This document shows positions 1 through 11,627 of a stretch of 64,000 nucleotides of DNA, piece after piece. This DNA is from Ectothiorhodospiraceae bacterium 2226 (GTDB lineage Bacteria; Pseudomonadota; Gammaproteobacteria; GCA-013348725), in the NCBI GenBank assembly GCA_013348725.1, contig CP054689.1, forward strand, positions 236,501 through 300,500, in the 5' to 3' direction. How positions within the stretch are numbered: the stretch's first letter is position 1; each line of letters starts with the position of its first letter. A program made the position numbers and the translations under genes. A model generated the notes under the pieces. It ran no database searches, had not been told where the DNA came from, and saw only the letters and a list, made by a program, of their open reading frames with translations.

Positions 1-53
1 ACCACCGACCACTACCATGTCAAGGTAGTGCTCTACCACTGAGCTACGCGCCT
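1..53 (-). tRNA. tRNA-Val(GAC), 3' part cut off by the window edge
   Basis: On the minus strand the sequence begins with acceptor AGGCGCG, then TA and a GCTC D-stem. It continues to a CTACC/GGTAG anticodon stem whose loop reads TTGACAT, giving anticodon GAC (Val). The T arm and 3' end lie outside the window. The 5' end faces the mer locus. Confidence 0.85.
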
Positions 54-110
54 CTCGCTTCAAGCCGCGCAGAATAGCAAGTAGCCCCGCGCGTGACAAG
101 CCTACAGGAC

Positions 111-521
111 TCAGACGCCGCCTTGCTGTACCGCCTCGATCAACGGGCACCGCACTGCCCCGTCGCTCGTGGCGCAGTCGTGCACCAGCCCCGCCAGGAC
201 GGCTTCTATGCGGTGCAGGTCGGCGAGTTTGAGGCGCACCTCGCGCAGCTTCGCCTCGGCAAGCCGACGCGCTGCTTTGCACTCGGCCCCATCCTCCAGC
301 GCCAGCAGCGCCGCGACGCCCTCCAGCGAGAAGCCCAGCCGCTGCGCCGCCTTGATGAAGCGGATCCGCGCCAGAACCGGGTCCCCGTACCGGCGCACCG
401 TCCCGTAGCGCCGCGCCGGCTGCGGCACGAGCCCTTTGCGCTGATAGAAGCGGATGGTCTCGACGCTCACTCCCGCTGCGCGCGCCAAGCCACCGATGGT
501 CATGCCCGAGGCCTCGCTCAT
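111..521 (-). CDS. merR: MerR, Hg(II)-responsive transcriptional regulator
   Basis: This 136-residue protein has an N-terminal winged helix-turn-helix of the MerR family (about residues 7-75), followed by the long dimerisation helix. Cys81, Cys116 and Cys125 keep the spacing of the three Hg(II)-binding cysteines of Tn501 MerR (82/117/126), and the last lies in a CPLI segment as in known MerR. It is divergent from merA, and the MerR operator lies in the 64-base gap. MerR represses without mercury and underwinds the 19-bp-spacer promoter when Hg(II) binds. The cysteine pattern argues against a CueR, ZntR or SoxR assignment. Confidence 0.95.
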   Translation of the reverse strand: MSEASGMTIGGLARAAGVSVETIRFYQRKGLVPQPARRYGTVRRYGDPVLARIRFIKAAQRLGFSLEGVAALLALEDGAECKAARRLAEAKLREVRLKLADLHRIEAVLAGLVHDCATSDGAVRCPLIEAVQQGGV

Positions 522-524
522 GAT

Positions 525-2007
<1,483 letters not shown>

Positions 2008-2047
2008 ACGGCATCCCTCTAGCTTGGCGGTGGTAGATTACGCGCGC

Positions 2048-2065
2048 CCGCGGCACAGATGTGCC
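2048..2065. repeat. Perfect 8-bp-arm palindrome between merA and the exporter gene
   Basis: GCGGCACA-GA-TGTGCCGC is a perfect inverted repeat with a 2-base centre in the 173-base gap between merA and the downstream exporter gene. The very short centre disfavours an RNA hairpin and suggests a dimeric regulator site. No strong sigma-70 promoter was found near it. Nothing else was recognised in this gap except the ribosome-binding site of the next gene. Confidence 0.4.
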
Positions 2066-2180
2066 GCCGAGATCGACGGCGCCCAGCCGTTGATCACGAA
2101 GCGTCGAGAACCACGCTATGCGCTCGCGCGGTCTGAGAAATCCAGGAGGATTCATTCAGACCTGACAACAAGGAACATAC

Positions 2181-3128
2181 GTGAACCGTCTCACCCTGGA
2201 GCGCCGACAGGTCTGGATCTACTTGGTCGCCATCGGCGCCGGCCTGCTGCTCGGCGCGCGATGGCCCGGCCTCGGGCCGGTACTCGAGGTCGTGTTATGG
2301 CCGACGCTGGCACTGCTGCTGTACCTCACCTTCCTGCAGGTGCCGCTGTGGCATGTGCGCGACGCGCTGCGCGACCGGCGTTTCTTAGGTGCCGCGCTGC
2401 TCGGCAACTTCGTGCTGCTGCCCGCGCTGGTGTGGGCCCTGGTGCAGTGGCTGCCGCCCGACCCCGCCCTGCGCCTGGGCGTGCTGCTGGTGCTCCTGGT
2501 GCCCTGCACCGACTGGTTCATGGCCTTCGCCCAACTCGGCAAGGGCGACGCGCCGCGCGCACTGGCCGTCACCCCGCTCAACTTGGTCCTGCAGATCGCC
2601 CTACTACCGCTGTATCTGTGGTGGATAGCGGGCGAGACCCTGCAGGCCGCCCTCGCAGCCGGGCCGGTCGCGGCGGCGGCGCTGGTGGTACTCACGCCGC
2701 TGGTGCTGGCGGCGCTGACCGAGCGCTGGATCGATGCCATGCCCGCGCGGCGCGCGTGGCGCGCGCGTGCCAGGGCGTGGCCGGTCCCGCTGCTCGCGCT
2801 GGTGGTGTTCCTGATCGCCGGGGCGCAGGTCGATGCGGTGGCCGGCACGCTGGGCGTGTTGCCCGCGGTGCTGCCCGTGTTCCTCGCCTTTCTGCTTGCC
2901 GCCGCCCTGCTCGCCCGGCTGCTGCAGCGCGCCCTGCACCTGCCCGCCGCGCACGGGCGTACGCTCGCCTTCAGCTTCGGGACGCGCAACTCCTTCGTGG
3001 TGTTGCCCCTGGCGCTGGCGCTGCCGGCGGGGTGGGAAGTGGCGGGCGTGGTGATCGTGCTGCAAGCGCTGGTGGAGCTGTTCGGAATGCTGCTCTACCT
3101 ACGCGCAATCCCGTGGCTGATTCGTTAG
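2181..3128 (+). CDS. Acr3/BASS-superfamily exporter, probable arsenite efflux protein
   Basis: This 315-residue integral membrane protein has about ten hydrophobic segments and is similar to the bile acid:sodium symporter/arsenical resistance-3 superfamily. The PCTDWF segment at residues 108-113 corresponds to the PCT motif that carries the key cysteine in Acr3 proteins. The start is GTG with an AGGA ribosome-binding site 6 bases upstream. It follows merA on the same strand, so a role in metal or metalloid resistance is likely. Arsenite is inferred from the family; other anions are possible because this branch is divergent and there is no arsR or arsC nearby. Confidence 0.72.
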   Translation: MNRLTLERRQVWIYLVAIGAGLLLGARWPGLGPVLEVVLWPTLALLLYLTFLQVPLWHVRDALRDRRFLGAALLGNFVLLPALVWALVQWLPPDPALRLGVLLVLLVPCTDWFMAFAQLGKGDAPRALAVTPLNLVLQIALLPLYLWWIAGETLQAALAAGPVAAAALVVLTPLVLAALTERWIDAMPARRAWRARARAWPVPLLALVVFLIAGAQVDAVAGTLGVLPAVLPVFLAFLLAAALLARLLQRALHLPAAHGRTLAFSFGTRNSFVVLPLALALPAGWEVAGVVIVLQALVELFGMLLYLRAIPWLIR

Positions 3129-3146
3129 GCGCTGCGCAAGGCCGGC

Positions 3147-3554
3147 TCAAAGACTCTGTAGATAGGCCACCAGCGCCGCCAGCTCGTCTTCACCCAGCTC
3201 CTGGTAGCGCTGCTTGCGGCGGACGACGCTGGGCGGAAGGCGCTCTTCGAGGTGGTCGGCGGCCACGATCCAATCGTGGAGCTCGTCGGAAGACAGGCGC
3301 CGCCCGACGCCGTCCAGTGGGTTGCGCGGATTCCCAACTCCTTGCACGGCGTGGCAGGCGGCGCAGCCCTGCGCTTGATAGAGGTCGCGCCCGCGTGCGA
3401 TCAGCGCGCCGCCGTCGGCGGGGACTGCAGCGGCGCGTGGACGCGCGGGCGTCTCCATGGGCGCCCGGTTGTGCGCCCAGGCGAAGGCGAGCGCGAGCAC
3501 CAGGATCACCAGACCCGACAGAAACGTCACCCAGCGTGCCCATTCCTCGCGCAT
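3147..3554 (-). CDS. Membrane-anchored monoheme cytochrome c
   Basis: This 135-residue protein has one N-terminal membrane segment (about residues 9-28), which acts as an uncleaved anchor or signal. A class I cytochrome c domain follows, with heme motif CAACH at residues 64-68. An open frame extends upstream, but the ATG at 3554 lies 2 bases past the stop of the preceding reductase gene and is the better start. It should face the periplasm and accept or donate electrons. It converges on the Acr3-like exporter gene. Confidence 0.85.
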   Translation of the reverse strand: MREEWARWVTFLSGLVILVLALAFAWAHNRAPMETPARPRAAAVPADGGALIARGRDLYQAQGCAACHAVQGVGNPRNPLDGVGRRLSSDELHDWIVAADHLEERLPPSVVRRKQRYQELGEDELAALVAYLQSL

Positions 3555-3556
3555 CG

Positions 3557-4900
3557 CTACACCATATTGAACAATTCGGCGTGGATGCGGGTAGGCAGCA
3601 CGCCGCGCGCCGCCAGCGCGCGGCGTACGCCGGCGGTCATGGGCATGGGGCCGCACAGGAAGTACTCATAGTCGCGGCTCTCGGGCGGGAGTACCCGCTC
3701 CAGCAGCGCGCCGTCGACGTAGCCGTGCTCGCCGTCCCAACCACGCGGCGGGTCGGTGAGCACATGCACCAGGCACAGCTCAAGGCGCGCCGTGAGTTCG
3801 TCAAGTTCCTCGCGGAAGATCACGCCCTCCCAATCCTTGTTGGCATAGATAAGGAACAGCGGACGCCGTTCGCCGCGGTCCGCGAGGGTACGCAGCATGC
3901 CCATGATCGGCGCGATGCCCACGCCGCCCGCGATGAATACATAGCCCGGCGCGTCCGGATGGCGGTCCGGGCTGAACACCCCGAAGGGCGCGTCGAGGTA
4001 GGCGCGCTCACCGGGCTGCACATCGCCGATGCTGCGCGTGAAGTCGCCCAAGGCCTTGATGGTGAACTCCACGCGCCCCGAGCGCTCCGCGCTGCCGGAG
4101 AATGAGAAGGGATGCTCCTGAAAGCGAAACGGCGTGCTACGCAGCGTGAGCCAACCGAACTGGCCGGGCTTGTGGCGAATACCGGCATGGCCCTCGGGCT
4201 CTAGCGCCAGCGTCCAGGCCGCGCCGCGCTCGGGGCGCACCTCGGCCACCTTCCACGGCCGGCGCAGCGCGCGCCAGGGCTTGAGCACACGCACGTAAAC
4301 GATGAGCAACGCCCAGAACAGCGTGTAGCCGGTCCACAGCCACCACTTCTGCAGCGCCTCGGTGTAGTAGCCCACGCCGGTGATGTGCACCACGGCCAGC
4401 AGGAAGGCGGTGGTGGCGAGGGCCGCATGCATGATGCGCCAGGTGCTGTATTCGAGGCGCAGCGGCTTGCGCCACAGCGAGCTGACGATCAGCACCAGGA
4501 ACAACAGGAGCGCGAGGCGCCCGGCGCTCATGTGCGCGGATGCCTCGCGCGGATCAAGCGCGCCCAAGGCCTCGGGATAGAGCACGCGCAACACGCCGAA
4601 ATGGGCCAGGATCAGCGCGACGCCGAGGAGCGCGACCAACCGATGGAAGTAATACAGGATATCCATGCCAAACGGCGCGGCCGCACGTCGAAAGCGCGCG
4701 GTGAGCGCAAACTGCACGCCCATGATGGCCATGCCGCCGAAGCCGAGGGCCATGGCAAAGTCCCACCAGAAGCCGCCGCCCGGCGGCACCTCCCCGAGCA
4801 GCAGGAGCAGTAGCGGCGCGCTGATGAGCAGCAGATACGCCGCGCCCCAGCCAAAGGCGTTGCTCAGGACGGACGGGGCATTCTTGTTGTCGTTCGACAT
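3557..4900 (-). CDS. Ferric-reductase-like transmembrane FAD/NAD(P)H oxidoreductase
   Basis: The protein has about 447 residues. An N-terminal ferric-reductase-like transmembrane domain of about six helices carries two pairs of candidate heme b histidines (FHR/AHF and MHA/VHI). A ferredoxin-reductase-type FAD module (HPFSFSG) and a nucleotide-binding module (GGVGIAPI, then CGP near the C terminus) follow. It probably moves electrons from NAD(P)H through FAD and heme b across the membrane. The downstream cytochrome c gene begins 2 bases after its stop, so the two likely form one chain. An in-frame ATG at 4933 would add 11 residues; neither start has a clear ribosome-binding site. Confidence 0.85.
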   Translation of the reverse strand: MSNDNKNAPSVLSNAFGWGAAYLLLISAPLLLLLLGEVPPGGGFWWDFAMALGFGGMAIMGVQFALTARFRRAAAPFGMDILYYFHRLVALLGVALILAHFGVLRVLYPEALGALDPREASAHMSAGRLALLLFLVLIVSSLWRKPLRLEYSTWRIMHAALATTAFLLAVVHITGVGYYTEALQKWWLWTGYTLFWALLIVYVRVLKPWRALRRPWKVAEVRPERGAAWTLALEPEGHAGIRHKPGQFGWLTLRSTPFRFQEHPFSFSGSAERSGRVEFTIKALGDFTRSIGDVQPGERAYLDAPFGVFSPDRHPDAPGYVFIAGGVGIAPIMGMLRTLADRGERRPLFLIYANKDWEGVIFREELDELTARLELCLVHVLTDPPRGWDGEHGYVDGALLERVLPPESRDYEYFLCGPMPMTAGVRRALAARGVLPTRIHAELFNMV

Positions 4901-4983
4901 GGCAACAACGCGCAGAGGGGACTCACCAACCATAGCACTCGGCCGAGCCCCCCCTCGTGGCGGAGCCGCCGTTGCGCGTCGCC

Positions 4984-7005
<2,022 letters not shown>

Positions 7006-7092
7006 AGGGTTCCTGAGGCGCGCGCCGATGCAGTATATTAGCGGGGTTTTGCCCTAGCGGTTTTCGCCCTGCGTCCCACCAAGGAGCCTTGC

Positions 7093-8277
7093 TTGGACAT
7101 CCGATTGTCGAAAAGGGTCAATAGCATCAAGCCCTCGCCCACCCTGGCCGTGACCGCCCGCGCCGCCGAGCTCAAAGCGCTGGGTAAGGACATCATCGGC
7201 CTGGGCGCCGGGGAACCCGACTTCGACACCCCTGACCACATCAAGGAGGCGGCCATCGCCGCCATCCGCCAGGGCGACACCAAATACACGGCGGTGGACG
7301 GTACCCCGGGGCTCAAGCAGGCCGTCGTCGACAAGCTGGGGCGCGACAACAGCCTGGTGTACGCCCCCAACCAGATCCTGGTGTCCTGCGGCGGCAAGCA
7401 CAGCTTCTACAACCTGGTGCAGGCCCTGCTCGATCCGGGTGACGAGGTCATCATACCCGCGCCCTACTGGGTCTCCTACCCCGACATGGTGCTGCTGGCC
7501 GAAGGCGCGCCGGTGTACCTGGAGGCGGGCCTGGAACAGGGCTTCAAGATCACCCCCGAGCAGCTGGAAGCGGCCATCACCCGGCGCACCCGCCTGCTGG
7601 TGCTGAACAGCCCCTCCAACCCGACCGGGGTGGCTTACACGCTGGCGGAGCTCGCGGCGCTGGGCGACGTGCTGCGCCGCCATCCGCACGTGTTCGTGGC
7701 GAGCGACGACATGTACGAGCACATCCTGTGGGCCGACGAGCCGTTCAGCAACATCGTCAATGCCTGTCCGGATTTGGCCGACCGCAGCATTGTGTTGAAC
7801 GGCGTGTCCAAGGCTTATGCCATGACGGGCTGGCGCATCGGCTACGCCGCCGGTCCCGGCAAGCTCATCGCCGCGATGAAGAAAGTGCAGTCGCAGAGCA
7901 CCTCCAACCCCGCCTCGATCTCCCAGGCCGCCGCCAAGGCCGCCCTGGAGGGCGACCAGAGCTGCATCCAGACCATGCTGCGCGCCTTCAAGGAACGCCA
8001 TGAGTTCGTAGTTGCCCGGTTGAACGCCATGCCGGACGTGAAGTGCCTGCCCTCCCAAGGCGCCTTCTACAGCTTTCCCGACATGCGCGCGGTGATCGAA
8101 CGGCTGGACGGGGTGAACGACGACGTGCAACTCGCCGAATACCTGATTACCCAGGCGGGCGTCGCGCTCGTGCCCGGCTCGGCCTTTGGGCTGCCGGGCT
8201 ACATGCGCCTTTCCTTCGCCACCGGCCTGGAGACGCTCGCCGAGGCCCTGGATCGCATTGAAGGTGCATTGCGGTAA
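7093..8277 (+). CDS. Class I aminotransferase, aspartate aminotransferase-like
   Basis: This 394-residue PLP enzyme of fold type I resembles the AspC/AatA subgroup Ib aspartate aminotransferases. The PLP lysine lies in SKAYAMTGWRIGY, and NSPSNPTG is the cofactor-binding asparagine segment. It would interconvert aspartate and oxaloacetate with 2-oxoglutarate and glutamate; prephenate or other keto-acid substrates cannot be excluded. The start is TTG at 7093, placed by the AAGGAG site 6 bases upstream. No good ATG exists near the conserved N terminus. Confidence 0.9.
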   Translation: MDIRLSKRVNSIKPSPTLAVTARAAELKALGKDIIGLGAGEPDFDTPDHIKEAAIAAIRQGDTKYTAVDGTPGLKQAVVDKLGRDNSLVYAPNQILVSCGGKHSFYNLVQALLDPGDEVIIPAPYWVSYPDMVLLAEGAPVYLEAGLEQGFKITPEQLEAAITRRTRLLVLNSPSNPTGVAYTLAELAALGDVLRRHPHVFVASDDMYEHILWADEPFSNIVNACPDLADRSIVLNGVSKAYAMTGWRIGYAAGPGKLIAAMKKVQSQSTSNPASISQAAAKAALEGDQSCIQTMLRAFKERHEFVVARLNAMPDVKCLPSQGAFYSFPDMRAVIERLDGVNDDVQLAEYLITQAGVALVPGSAFGLPGYMRLSFATGLETLAEALDRIEGALR

Positions 8278-8413
8278 GACGTCGGTCCGGCGCCGGCGCG
8301 TCCTCGTAAGCGAAAGGCGACATCACTGACGGCGGGGGCTGACACGCGCGTCCCGCGTTCCTGACAGCGCCCGCAACGGGCCCGGCGTAAGCTGCCCCTC
8401 CTTCGGAGGGGAG

Positions 8414-9013
8414 ATGGCAGCCACACACGGAGTCCCGATAAAGGCCGCGGCAGCGCCGGCCCGCCCAGCACGGGCCCGCCCAACGCAGGCCGGCGTGACA
8501 CTCATCGAGCTGATGATGGGTCTCGCGCTGCTCGCGATCCTGGTCGCCCTCGCCCGCCCCACCCTGCAGAACTACGTCGCCGACCAGCGCCAGATCGCCC
8601 GCGTGAATCTCATGCTCGGGCACTTGCAGCTTGCGCGCAGCGAAGCCGTGAAACGTGGTGTGCCGACCGTGCTCTGCCCGAGCACCGACGGCAGCCGCTG
8701 CGCCGATCAAGCCCTGTGGCATACCGGCTGGCTGGTGTTCGTCGACCTCGACGGCGACCGGCAGCGCGGCGAGACCGAGCCTCTGCTGGTCGCCCAGGGC
8801 GCGCAAACGCCCGCGGCGCACATCACCTCCGGCAGCCGCGCCCGGATCGTCTACCAGACCTCCGGATTCACCCCCGGCAGCAATGCGACCTTCACCTTCT
8901 GCGACGGCCGCGGCGGCGAGCGGGCACGCGCGATCATCCTCTCCAATACCGGCCGCCCACGCGTCGCGTTCACCCAGGCAAACGGCGACCCGCTGCAGTG
9001 CCCTCCGCCTTGA
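8414..9013 (+). CDS. GspH/FimT-family minor pseudopilin
   Basis: This 199-residue protein has a type IV prepilin signal. After a 27-residue leader, the peptidase site G/VTLIELMMG has Glu at +5 and leads into a hydrophobic helix. A GspH/FimT globular domain with paired cysteines follows. It would be a minor pseudopilin priming type IV pilus assembly, and FimU/FimT-like proteins can bind DNA. GGAGG lies 4 bases before the ATG, within a small GC-rich dyad (8395-8411). No other pilus genes are nearby, so it is an orphan copy. The 136 bases upstream hold nothing else recognised. Confidence 0.85.
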   Translation: MAATHGVPIKAAAAPARPARARPTQAGVTLIELMMGLALLAILVALARPTLQNYVADQRQIARVNLMLGHLQLARSEAVKRGVPTVLCPSTDGSRCADQALWHTGWLVFVDLDGDRQRGETEPLLVAQGAQTPAAHITSGSRARIVYQTSGFTPGSNATFTFCDGRGGERARAIILSNTGRPRVAFTQANGDPLQCPPP

Positions 9014-9038
9014 CGCACACCCCGGCCGACCGTACCAT
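9010..9038 (+). promoter_or_regulatory. Sigma-70 promoter for tRNA-Asn, overlapping the end of the pseudopilin gene
   Basis: TTGACG (9010-9015) and TACCAT (9033-9038) are separated by 17 bp and lie 15 bases upstream of the tRNA. The -35 hexamer overlaps the pseudopilin stop codon (9011-9013). Confidence 0.6.
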
Positions 9039-9052
9039 ACGCGTCTTTCCAT

Positions 9053-9128
<76 letters not shown>

Positions 9129-9138
9129 GGTACAGAAA

Positions 9139-9169
9139 AGGGCTAGGTCTCAATGACCTGGCCCTTTTT
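9139..9169 (+). terminator. Rho-independent terminator of tRNA-Asn
   Basis: AGGGCTAGGTC pairs with GACCTGGCCCT (one G-T pair) around a TCAAT loop and is followed by a run of T. It separates the tRNA from the convergent cytochrome gene. Confidence 0.9.
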
Positions 9170-9186
9170 CGTTTCGTGTCCTGTGC

Positions 9187-10143
9187 CTACTCCGGTTCGT
9201 GATGCATGGGCTCCAGCGCGCGCAGATAGACCGCGATGGCGCGTCGGTCCGCGTCGGTCAGATGTGAGGTGCCATCATCGATCACGTCGGCCATGCTATC
9301 CCCGGCAAAATCGCCATCTCGCGTCAGCCCCATCTCCAGATAGCGGGCGATGTGGCGCGCCCCCCAGCGGCCGATGCCGGTCTCCCGCTCCGGCGTGATA
9401 TTGGGCGCGACGTCGCCACCGGGCAGCCGCGCCCCCGCGCCGAGCTGCTCCCGTTGCAAGCCGCCGGTGCGGGTGCGCGGTGTGTGGCATTCCATGCAGT
9501 GGCCCAGCGCCAGCGTGAGGTACGCCCCGCGATTCCACTCGTCGGATTCATCCGGGTCCGGCTCGAAGGTGCCCGGCTCGAAGTGGAGCCACCGCCAGCC
9601 CCTCAGGGCTGGCCGGAATCGCGCAAACCACAGCAACTCGTGGGGCGTGTTCTCCCGTGCCACCGGCGCCACCTCGGACTGCAGAAAGGCCCACAGGGCC
9701 TCGACGTCACGCGCCTGCATCTTCGTATAGGAGGTGAACGGAAATACCGGGTAATAGTGGCGTCCGTCCGGGCCGCGGCCGTCCAGCAGAGCCCGTCGTA
9801 GATCCTCCTCGGACCAGTCACCGATGCCGTGTTCCGCGTCCGGTGTGATGTTGGGGCCATAGAACGTTCCGAACGGGCTCGCGATCGGCCGTCCCCCGGC
9901 GAGAAACTCGCCCTCCTTCGCCGTATGACAGGTCACGCAGCCGCCGGCGCGCAGCACGTACCTGCCGTGGGCGATGAGGTCCTCTTCTCCCGCCTCGGGG
10001 TCATGCTCGCCAATCGCTACCTGCGCCTGAGTGGGCGCGACCCAGGCAAGGCCGGCAAGGCACAGCGCGGGAAGCCACGCTGCTGCCCCGCGCTTCACGG
10101 CGCGCCCCGCACGGATCACTCGCGGCGGAAGTCGTCGTGACAC
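9187..10143 (-). CDS. Periplasmic diheme cytochrome c
   Basis: The protein has about 318 residues. It has a signal peptide (hydrophobic to about residue 38) and two class I cytochrome c domains with heme motifs CVTCH (69-73) and CMECH (216-220). The fold resembles the cytochrome subunits of membrane alcohol and gluconate dehydrogenases, which usually have three hemes; this one has two. The start is uncertain: GTG at 10143 overlaps the upstream gene by 28 bases, whereas an in-frame GTG at 10119 would give a GTGA overlap with its stop. It probably shares electrons with, or is co-expressed with, the cytochrome c' next door. Confidence 0.85.
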   Translation of the reverse strand: MSRRLPPRVIRAGRAVKRGAAAWLPALCLAGLAWVAPTQAQVAIGEHDPEAGEEDLIAHGRYVLRAGGCVTCHTAKEGEFLAGGRPIASPFGTFYGPNITPDAEHGIGDWSEEDLRRALLDGRGPDGRHYYPVFPFTSYTKMQARDVEALWAFLQSEVAPVARENTPHELLWFARFRPALRGWRWLHFEPGTFEPDPDESDEWNRGAYLTLALGHCMECHTPRTRTGGLQREQLGAGARLPGGDVAPNITPERETGIGRWGARHIARYLEMGLTRDGDFAGDSMADVIDDGTSHLTDADRRAIAVYLRALEPMHHEPE

Positions 10144-10583
10144 GCCTGGCAGGACTGTCCCAGATTGCGGAACCGGATGGGGTACTCATCCTCCTCGCCG
10201 GCCTCCACCGCCGCATGCAGTGCGTCGACGGCCTCGCGAGTGTCATCGGCCAACTCGACGAAGCGGTCCCAGTCATCCCAGATCTCTTCGCGCGCGTCGG
10301 TCTCGGGGAAATCGCTGCCCTCGGGGAACAGTGCGGGGATGTCGCGCGTCAGATCCACGAGGTGCTGGGCATGCAGCTGCAGATTGTCGCCATAGTCGGC
10401 GCCGTCCATGATGATCGCAGCAAGCGAACCCACGTTACCGCCGATCGCCCGCATGACGCCCTGACGATAGTCGATCGTGGCCTCCTGCTCCTCGAACGCT
10501 TGCACCGAGGCGGTTGTGCCCGCCCCCAGCGCGAGTACGGCCGCCACCGAGGCCGCGGTAACCAGACGAGCGGATTTCTTCAT
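10116..10583 (-). CDS. Cytochrome c' (class II c-type cytochrome)
   Basis: This 155-residue exported protein has a signal peptide of about 29 residues. A four-helix-bundle cytochrome c'/c-556 domain follows, with the heme motif CQACH near the C terminus (residues 145-149), as the class requires. Cytochromes c' bind NO and CO and protect against nitrosative stress. A GGGGGG ribosome-binding site precedes the ATG. The 220 bases upstream (10584-10803) hold the presumed promoter and nothing else recognised. The stop overlaps the start of the diheme cytochrome gene, implying one transcript. Confidence 0.88.
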   Translation of the reverse strand: MKKSARLVTAASVAAVLALGAGTTASVQAFEEQEATIDYRQGVMRAIGGNVGSLAAIIMDGADYGDNLQLHAQHLVDLTRDIPALFPEGSDFPETDAREEIWDDWDRFVELADDTREAVDALHAAVEAGEEDEYPIRFRNLGQSCQACHDDFRRE

Positions 10584-10803
10584 GTTGATTCCCCCCCTGT
10601 AGACATTAACAAACGGCCCGCACGGACCGACGACCGCGCGCCGATCAAAGGATGACTCCGGATCACCGCCCGGCCGGAAGGCTCACGCTTCTAAAAATCT
10701 AGACCATCCATCAAGGCGTTGTGATTGCCGCCGCCACCTCGGACCGTCCACTCATGGGCGCTGCCGCGCTCTTGGGTACGCCGCAGCGCGAGGCGCCAAC
10801 AAC

Positions 10804-11520
10804 TCAAAACCAAATCGCCATACGAAGCCCGCGCGTGTCGAGCGGGGGCGCCGTCGGTACGCACTGCGCCGCGCCCCTCCAGATCCGCTCCGCGCTCCAA
10901 CAAGCGGCCATCGCATCCACGATGTCATCGCGCGCGGCGCCGGAGCCACGCACATCGCGCATCAGCGCGCCCAGCTCGCGCCCCCACGCCGTCTCCAGCA
11001 GGGCGAGGCGCCGGGCGCGCCCGACGCGCCCCTTCTTGCGCTCGACCACGGGTTGGCCGCCGTTGAGGGCGAAGAACGAGAGTTCCGGATGCACCTCGCG
11101 CACGCGCGCCTGCAGCGCAGGGGTGATGAGCGCATCGAGCTCCGCCAACTTGGGAAAGATGGCGTGGCATTGCCGGCTAATGCCGAGGCGACAGGACGCG
11201 CTGGCGCGATTGATGTCGCACGCGCGCCGGTAGTCGTCGACCGCGACCAGCGCCCCGCGCACCGGGGGGCTGAACACGCTAGAGGCGCGCGGCCGGCCCA
11301 GCAGCGCCCGGGCCCCGCGGTCGCAGGCGCGCCCGCCGGGCTCGGCCGCCTCCAGCAAGCCGATGGGCGCATCCACCGCGATCACCCGCGGCGCTTCGGG
11401 CACCTCCAGCAGTTCCTGCAGGGCAGCCACCACGCGCACGTGCAGGGCGCCCGAGTCGGTGTCGCGCAGCACCGCCACCCACCCACGAGGACAACCGTCC
11501 ACGCCCGCAAGCCACGCCAT
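10804..11520 (-). CDS. DUF429 family protein, predicted RNase H-like nuclease
   Basis: This protein of about 238 residues opens with GVDGCPRGWVAV, the N-terminal signature of the DUF429 (predicted RNase H-fold nuclease) family. IAVDAPIG and a C-terminal DDIVDAMAACWSAERI match other acidic-residue motifs of the fold. The biological substrate is unknown. The frame is open for another 47 codons upstream, but that stretch is Arg-rich and unlike the family. The ATG at 11520 is preceded by AAGGAG and is preferred. It lies about 100 bases downstream of the response-regulator gene. Confidence 0.8.
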   Translation of the reverse strand: MAWLAGVDGCPRGWVAVLRDTDSGALHVRVVAALQELLEVPEAPRVIAVDAPIGLLEAAEPGGRACDRGARALLGRPRASSVFSPPVRGALVAVDDYRRACDINRASASCRLGISRQCHAIFPKLAELDALITPALQARVREVHPELSFFALNGGQPVVERKKGRVGRARRLALLETAWGRELGALMRDVRGSGAARDDIVDAMAACWSAERIWRGAAQCVPTAPPLDTRGLRMAIWF

Positions 11521-11627
11521 CGCCCGCTTTCTCCTTCTCTTACGTCCCGATCCAGGCACCCGCTGGTAGTGAGGGTCGCGCGCCGACCGTACCTGTGCGC
11601 GAAGCCGACTCCACCGCCGTGTCCGCG

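Noticed and set aside
2024-4105. A 693-codon open frame on the plus strand spanning several genes
   Set aside because: It runs out of frame through the exporter gene and antisense through the cytochrome and reductase genes, and its translation is Arg/Ala-rich with no domain. It is an artefact of high GC content.
7006-7092. A LexA box for uvrB
   Set aside because: No CTGT-N8-ACAG match was found in the divergent gap, so SOS control is not supported here.
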